The notes under the pieces are model-generated. The model searched no databases. It was not told the origin of the DNA and saw only the letters and a list, made by a program, of their open reading frames with translations. From Rikenellaceae bacterium (GTDB taxonomy: Bacteria > Bacteroidota > Bacteroidia > Bacteroidales > UBA932), in NCBI GenBank assembly GCA_900769145.1, contig CAAGFN010000081.1, forward strand, positions 1 through 28,128: a DNA stretch of 28,128 bases, given 5' to 3'. The first letter of the stretch is position 1; each line of letters begins with the position of its first letter. The translations under genes and the position numbers were made by a program. Below are positions 24,520 to 28,128 of the stretch, piece by piece.

Positions 24520-25050
24520 TTATTTCTCTTCTTTCTCTGAAAGTGTCTTGACGAGACCTGCGATAGTGCCACCTGCTGACTGAAGAGCGGAGATGACGTT
24601 GCGTGCAGGGGACTGGAGAAGTCCGATGATATCGCCAATGAGTTCTTCCTTGGATTTGATGGATGCGAGCTCATCGAGTTTGTCAACACCGACGAAAGCA
24701 CATTCCTGTACGTATGCACCTTTGAGAACCGGTTTCTCGAATCCGTCCTTCTGAAGCTTCTTGATGAGCTTTGCAGGAGCGTTGGCAACCTCAGTGTACA
24801 TGATTGCGGTGTTGCCTACGAGGGTCGGGATGAGAAGTTTGATCTCCTCATTGTCGAGGGACTCAAGAACGTGGTTGAACAAGGTGTTCTTCACTACAGT
24901 GAGCTTGATGCCGGCTTCGAAGCAGGCACGACGGAGCTTTGTAGTCTGCTCGGCATTCAGTCCGGAGATATCCGTAATGTAGAAGTTAGGGGTCTCCTGA
25001 AGCTGTGCTGAGATTGATTCAATTATCTGGGCTTTGATTTCTTTTCTCAT
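24520..25050 (-). CDS. rplJ: Ribosomal protein uL10
   Basis: The 176-residue protein anchors L7/L12 dimers to the 50S stalk base. The N-terminal RNA-binding domain includes NFYITDISGLNAEQTTKLRR and KLTVVKNTLF; the C-terminal helix that carries L12 dimers ends TIAGLVKTLSEKEEK. Length is normal. In many bacteria L10, or L10 with L12, represses its own mRNA; no leader structure could be confirmed in the 12-bp gap after rplA. Confidence 0.96.
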   Translation of the reverse strand: MRKEIKAQIIESISAQLQETPNFYITDISGLNAEQTTKLRRACFEAGIKLTVVKNTLFNHVLESLDNEEIKLLIPTLVGNTAIMYTEVANAPAKLIKKLQKDGFEKPVLKGAYVQECAFVGVDKLDELASIKSKEELIGDIIGLLQSPARNVISALQSAGGTIAGLVKTLSEKEEK

Positions 25051-25062
25051 AACATTGAATTT

Positions 25063-25764
25063 TTATAATTCAGCACTGAATGCTTTAACATCAATAGTTA
25101 CACCCGGGCTCATTGTAGTACAAATTGAAGCACCGAGAAGGTATGTTCCCTTGAGGGTCTGCGGCTTGAGCTTGATGATAGCGGAGAGAACTGTCTTCGC
25201 ATTGTCATAAATCTGCTCCGGAGTGAAGGAAGCCTTTCCGATGGCGGTGTGGATGATACCGGTCTTGTCAACCTTGAAATCAATCTTACCTGCCTTTACT
25301 TCCTTGACAGCATTGCCGACAGCCATTGTCACAGTACCGGTCTTAGGGTTAGGCATGAGGCCCCTAGGTCCGAGGATACGTCCGATGGCACCAATCTTTG
25401 CCATTACGGAAGGGGTACAGATGATGACGTCAACGTCAGTCCAGCCACCCTTGATCTTCTCGATATACTCATCGAGACCTACGTAGTCTGCGCCTGCCTC
25501 TTTGGCCTCAGCCTCCTTGTCAGGAGTACAGAGAACGAGTACCCTGGTAACCTTACCTGTTCCGTGAGGAAGAGATACGACACCACGAATCATCTGGTTG
25601 GCCTTGCGAGGGTCAACACCGAGGTTGACTGCGAGTTCTACTGAAGAATCAAACTTGGTATAGGTAATATCCTTGAGGATACCGCACGCTTCAGCGAGTG
25701 CGTACTGCTTCTTCGGGTCATACTTGGCCACAGCAGCCTTCATGTTTTTTGAAAGTTTACTCAT
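25063..25764 (-). CDS. rplA: Ribosomal protein uL1
   Basis: The 233-residue protein forms the L1 stalk of the 50S subunit, which helps release deacylated tRNA. Family signatures are clear: FDSSVELAVNLGVDPRKANQ, the domain II segment GLMPNPKTGTVT, and GTYLLGASICTTMSPGVTID near the C-terminus. L1 commonly regulates the rplK-rplA mRNA. It follows rplK by 11 bp. Confidence 0.97.
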   Translation of the reverse strand: MSKLSKNMKAAVAKYDPKKQYALAEACGILKDITYTKFDSSVELAVNLGVDPRKANQMIRGVVSLPHGTGKVTRVLVLCTPDKEAEAKEAGADYVGLDEYIEKIKGGWTDVDVIICTPSVMAKIGAIGRILGPRGLMPNPKTGTVTMAVGNAVKEVKAGKIDFKVDKTGIIHTAIGKASFTPEQIYDNAKTVLSAIIKLKPQTLKGTYLLGASICTTMSPGVTIDVKAFSAEL

Positions 25765-25775
25765 CTCGCAGAAAA

Positions 25776-26222
25776 TTATTTAACATCCTCCGGGAATGCA
25801 CCGGTCACTTGGATACCCATACTTCTTGCTGTACCAGCAACCATGGACATAGCTGACTTGAGAGTGAAGGCGTTCATGTCCTGAATCTTACCCTCAGCGA
25901 TTGTCCTTACCTGATCCCAGGTAATGGTAGCTACCTTGTTTCTGTTAGGCTCGCCTGAACCCTTCTGGATTTTGGCTGCTTCCTTGAGAGAAACGGCAAC
26001 CGGCGGCTGCTTTACAACAAATGAAAAAGACTTGTCTGAATAAACAGTGATGACCACTGGAAGAACCTTGCCTGCAGAAGCCTGTGTGGCTGCATTGAAC
26101 TGCTTGCAGAAGTCCATGATATTCAGACCTTTGGAACCGAGAGCCGGTCCAACAGGAGGCGCAGGATTCGCTGCTCCGCCCTTAATCTGGAGCTTAATGA
26201 ATCCGGTTACTTCTTTTGCCAT
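25776..26222 (-). CDS. rplK: Ribosomal protein uL11
   Basis: The 148-residue protein sits at the GTPase-associated centre of 23S rRNA and is needed for stringent-response sensing by RelA. The N-terminal domain has the typical Pro-rich segment (GAANPAPPVGPALGSKGLNI); the C-terminal RNA-binding domain ends ARSMGIQVTG. Length is typical. Only three bases separate it from nusG. Confidence 0.97.
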   Translation of the reverse strand: MAKEVTGFIKLQIKGGAANPAPPVGPALGSKGLNIMDFCKQFNAATQASAGKVLPVVITVYSDKSFSFVVKQPPVAVSLKEAAKIQKGSGEPNRNKVATITWDQVRTIAEGKIQDMNAFTLKSAMSMVAGTARSMGIQVTGAFPEDVK

Positions 26223-26225
26223 AAT

Positions 26226-26807
26226 TTATTCCTTAGTTACTTGATTAAAGCTGAGCTCGAGCAGGGTCTTCCTGCCGAAAATCATAACTATTACCTTGAT
26301 CTTGCTTCTGTCAACTGCAATCTCATCGACAGTACCGTCGAAGCCATTGAATGGGCCATCAGTAATCTTGACTGAATCGCCTACCTGGTAATCAACCTCG
26401 GTTGCGGCCTCATTCTCAACTTGTTCATCCTGTTTGCCGAGAAGCCTCTTGACTTCCTCGTCGCGGAGCGGGACAGCCTTCATCTCCGTGCCCTTCTTGT
26501 CCGTGTCGCTGCCGGTGGCCCTCTCAGTGAGGAATCCGGCAAGGCCAGGTATCACGTGGCTGCGGATAAGATATTCAGAGTCCTTGCCAAGTTCAGCCTC
26601 AATAAACACATAGCCCGGGAAAAGGATCTTCTCAGATGCAACCCTTTTTCCGTTCTTAACTGTGAATTTCTTCTCTACAGGGACGAGTACCTGCGAAATT
26701 TCTTTCTGCAGATCAACATCTCTTTCGATTTCTTTATCAAGGTATTCTTTGACTTTCTTCTCTTTGCTTCCTGCGGTCCTGAGGACGTACCATTTCTTCT
26801 CGCCCAT
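26226..26807 (-). CDS. nusG: Transcription elongation/antitermination factor NusG
   Basis: The 193-residue protein contains the NGN domain (opening KKWYVLRTAGSKEKKVKEYL, with VLVPVEKKF and FPGYVFIEA) and a C-terminal KOW domain (VGDSVKITDGPFNGFDGTVD), joined by an acidic linker at about 100-135. NusG binds the polymerase clamp and links it to Rho or ribosomal protein S10. The linker is a little longer than in E. coli, which is usual in Bacteroidota. It follows secE by 14 bp. Confidence 0.96.
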   Translation of the reverse strand: MGEKKWYVLRTAGSKEKKVKEYLDKEIERDVDLQKEISQVLVPVEKKFTVKNGKRVASEKILFPGYVFIEAELGKDSEYLIRSHVIPGLAGFLTERATGSDTDKKGTEMKAVPLRDEEVKRLLGKQDEQVENEAATEVDYQVGDSVKITDGPFNGFDGTVDEIAVDRSKIKVIVMIFGRKTLLELSFNQVTKE

Positions 26808-26821
26808 AGTGATGAATCAAA

Positions 26822-27010
26822 TTACAATGTGTAGATTACTGTCATCAGATTCTGGAAAATGTAGTCAATCAGGAAAAGCGCAGCCGCGATGATGACGGTA
26901 GCCACCATGACGAGCAAGGCAGAACTCTGCAACTTTGCCCATGACGGCCAGGTCACCTTCTTGGTGAGCTCCTCGAAAGACCCTTTCACATAGTTAATGA
27001 ACTTTCTCAT
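26822..27010 (-). CDS. secE: Preprotein translocase subunit SecE
   Basis: This 62-residue protein is the short, single-span form of SecE. An amphipathic helix (FINYVKGSFEELTKKVTWPS, with the conserved KVTWP segment) precedes one membrane span at about 31-55. SecE stabilises SecY in the translocon. Its place between tRNA-Trp and nusG is the usual order in the phylum. Confidence 0.95.
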   Translation of the reverse strand: MRKFINYVKGSFEELTKKVTWPSWAKLQSSALLVMVATVIIAAALFLIDYIFQNLMTVIYTL

Positions 27011-27091
27011 CTTTTCTTTTAATGGACACTGCCTGTTGGAAGCTGTAGCAGAGTCTGTTAAACATTATCAAATCGTAACCTTTGATATCAG

Positions 27092-27163
27092 CAGGGGCAG
27101 AGAGATTCGAACTCCCATCAATGGTTTTGGAGACCACTATACTAACCCTTATACTATGCCCCT
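27092..27163 (-). tRNA. trnW: tRNA-Trp (anticodon CCA)
   Basis: On the minus strand the 72-base gene folds into a full cloverleaf: acceptor AGGGGCA/TGCCCCT, anticodon stem GTGGT/ACCAT around loop CTCCAAA (anticodon CCA), T stem GGGAG/CTCTC with loop TTCGAAT, four-base variable loop and discriminator G. The D stem (GTAT/GTAT) contains two G.U pairs. The 3' CCA is not encoded. It lies between tuf and secE. Confidence 0.95.
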
Positions 27164-27169
27164 GTGTAA

Positions 27170-27197
27170 GAGAGTGTCCGTATTTCAAGACACTCTC
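27170..27197. repeat. 9-bp hairpin between tuf and tRNA-Trp
   Basis: GAGAGTGTC (27170-27178) pairs perfectly with GACACTCTC (27189-27197). On the minus strand it falls between the tuf stop and the tRNA 5' end and is followed by TTACAC, a weak T-tract, so it may be a weak terminator or a processing signal separating tuf mRNA from the tRNA. Confidence 0.5.
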
Positions 27198-27215
27198 ATT
27201 TTATGGTGTGAAAGA

Positions 27216-28128
27216 TTATTCGATAATCTTACCAACCTGGCCGGCGCCGACTGTACGTCCACCCTCACGGATAGCGAAACGAAGACCCTCGTTGAGCGCT
27301 ACTGGAGTGATGAGGTGTACCTTGATCTCTACGTGATCGCCTGGCATAACCATCTCAGTTCCCTCTGGAAGAGTGATCTCACCGGTAACATCGAGTGTAC
27401 GGATGAAGAACTGAGGACGGTAGTGGTTGTGGAACGGAGTGTGACGTCCACCTTCCTCTTTCTTGAGGACGTAGATCTGAGCTGAGAAGTCAGTGTGAGG
27501 AGTGATGGAGCCTGGCTTGGCAACAACCTCACCTCTCTTGACATCCTTCTTGTCGATACCACGGAGGAGGAGACCTACGTTGTCACCAGCCTCACCCTGA
27601 TCGAGGAGCTTGCGGAACATCTCGACGCCGGTAACAGTAGTTGACCTAGGAGCGTCACCGAAACCTACGAGCTCAACAGGATCGTTCACGTGGATAGTAC
27701 CAGTCTCGATACGGCCGGTAACAACGGTACCACGACCGGTGATTGAGAAGATGTCCTCGATAGGCATGAGGAATGGCTTCTCGTTCTCACGAACTGGAAT
27801 CGGAATGTATGAATCAACAGCATCCATAAGTTCCATAACCTTGTCCTCCCACTCTTTCTCTCCGTTGAGTGCACCGAGAGCGGAGCCGCGGATGATAGGG
27901 CAGTCCTCATCGAAATCATAGAATCCGAGAAGGTCGCGAACCTCCATCTCAACGAGGTCAAGCATCTCAGGATCGTCAACGAGGTCAACCTTGTTAAGGA
28001 AAACGACAATCTTAGGAACGTTAACCTGCTTTGCAAGGAGGATGTGCTCACGGGTCTGAGGCATAGGACCGTCAGTAGCAGCACAAACAAGGATAGCACC
28101 ATCCATCTGGGCAGCACCGGTAACCATG
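27216..28128 (-). CDS. tuf: Elongation factor Tu (5' end beyond the window)
   Basis: The last 303 or so residues of EF-Tu are present; the full protein is about 395. The visible part begins inside the G domain (VTGAAQMDGAILVCAATDGP) and includes the guanine-specificity motif NKVD, domain 2 (EDIFSITGRGTVVTGRIETG) and domain 3 ending RTVGAGQVGKIIE. The P-loop and the DxxGH motif lie outside the window. EF-Tu delivers aminoacyl-tRNA to the ribosome. The reading frame is open to the window edge, so the gene is cut by the window, not broken. Confidence 0.97.
   Translation of the reverse strand, partial: MVTGAAQMDGAILVCAATDGPMPQTREHILLAKQVNVPKIVVFLNKVDLVDDPEMLDLVEMEVRDLLGFYDFDEDCPIIRGSALGALNGEKEWEDKVMELMDAVDSYIPIPVRENEKPFLMPIEDIFSITGRGTVVTGRIETGTIHVNDPVELVGFGDAPRSTTVTGVEMFRKLLDQGEAGDNVGLLLRGIDKKDVKRGEVVAKPGSITPHTDFSAQIYVLKKEEGGRHTPFHNHYRPQFFIRTLDVTGEITLPEGTEMVMPGDHVEIKVHLITPVALNEGLRFAIREGGRTVGAGQVGKIIE

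Noticed and set aside
1..28128. CRISPR arrays, insertion sequences, integrase or attachment sites
   Set aside because: No regularly spaced repeats, transposase or recombinase genes, or paired target duplications were seen.

Overview
The window is a chromosomal segment of a Bacteroidota bacterium, most likely Bacteroidales. Three things support this. The run tuf - tRNA-Trp - secE - nusG - rplKAJL - rpoB - rpoC is the canonical order for the phylum. The recognisable promoters have the TTTG / TAnnTTTG form used by its primary sigma factor, and Shine-Dalgarno sequences are mostly absent. Several proteins belong to families common in gut and rumen Bacteroidales: TIGR02145 (Fib_succ_major) proteins, surface lipoproteins with an S-(D/E)3 export signal, and caspase/DUF4384 pairs. 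The genus cannot be fixed from the sequence alone.

The right half (about 15.9-28.1 kb, all minus strand) is housekeeping: a 3' fragment of tuf, tRNA-Trp(CCA), secE, nusG, ribosomal protein genes L11, L1, L10 and L7/L12, then rpoB and rpoC. A 12-bp hairpin with a T-tract lies between rplL and rpoB and looks like an attenuator. A bidirectional terminator separates rpoC from the convergent accessory genes.

The left half is accessory. At 0.5-1.2 kb lies a HipB-type antitoxin gene overlapping a hipA whose middle has been deleted in frame; three regularly spaced 14-bp dyads stand upstream. At 1.38-1.69 kb is a strong candidate for an undescribed structured RNA: a consensus promoter, several hairpins, mutually exclusive or pseudoknotted helices, and a terminal stem followed by eight T. 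It ends 50 bp before an ECF sigma gene and could be a stand-alone RNA or an attenuating leader.

From 1.74 to 9.59 kb runs a tightly packed plus-strand operon: ECF sigma factor, a single-span membrane protein in the anti-sigma position, an exported LPP20-like/DUF4384 protein, an exported caspase-family peptidase with EF-hand-like loops, two related small outer-membrane-type proteins, and a surface lipoprotein with a TIGR02145 domain. An eighth gene at 9.69 kb joins the N-terminal module of the small outer-membrane proteins to the C-terminal half of the lipoprotein. After an AT-richer minus-strand pair (RelB/DinJ-like antitoxin plus an AlbA/Schlafen-type ATPase carrying an octapeptide repeat) come two more envelope genes, an LPP20-like protein translationally coupled to a transglutaminase-like protein with an intact Cys-His-Asp triad.

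The envelope genes together suggest a sigma-controlled periplasmic or surface system with two cysteine enzyme folds (caspase and transglutaminase). Its role is inferred from context and is not shown by the sequence.
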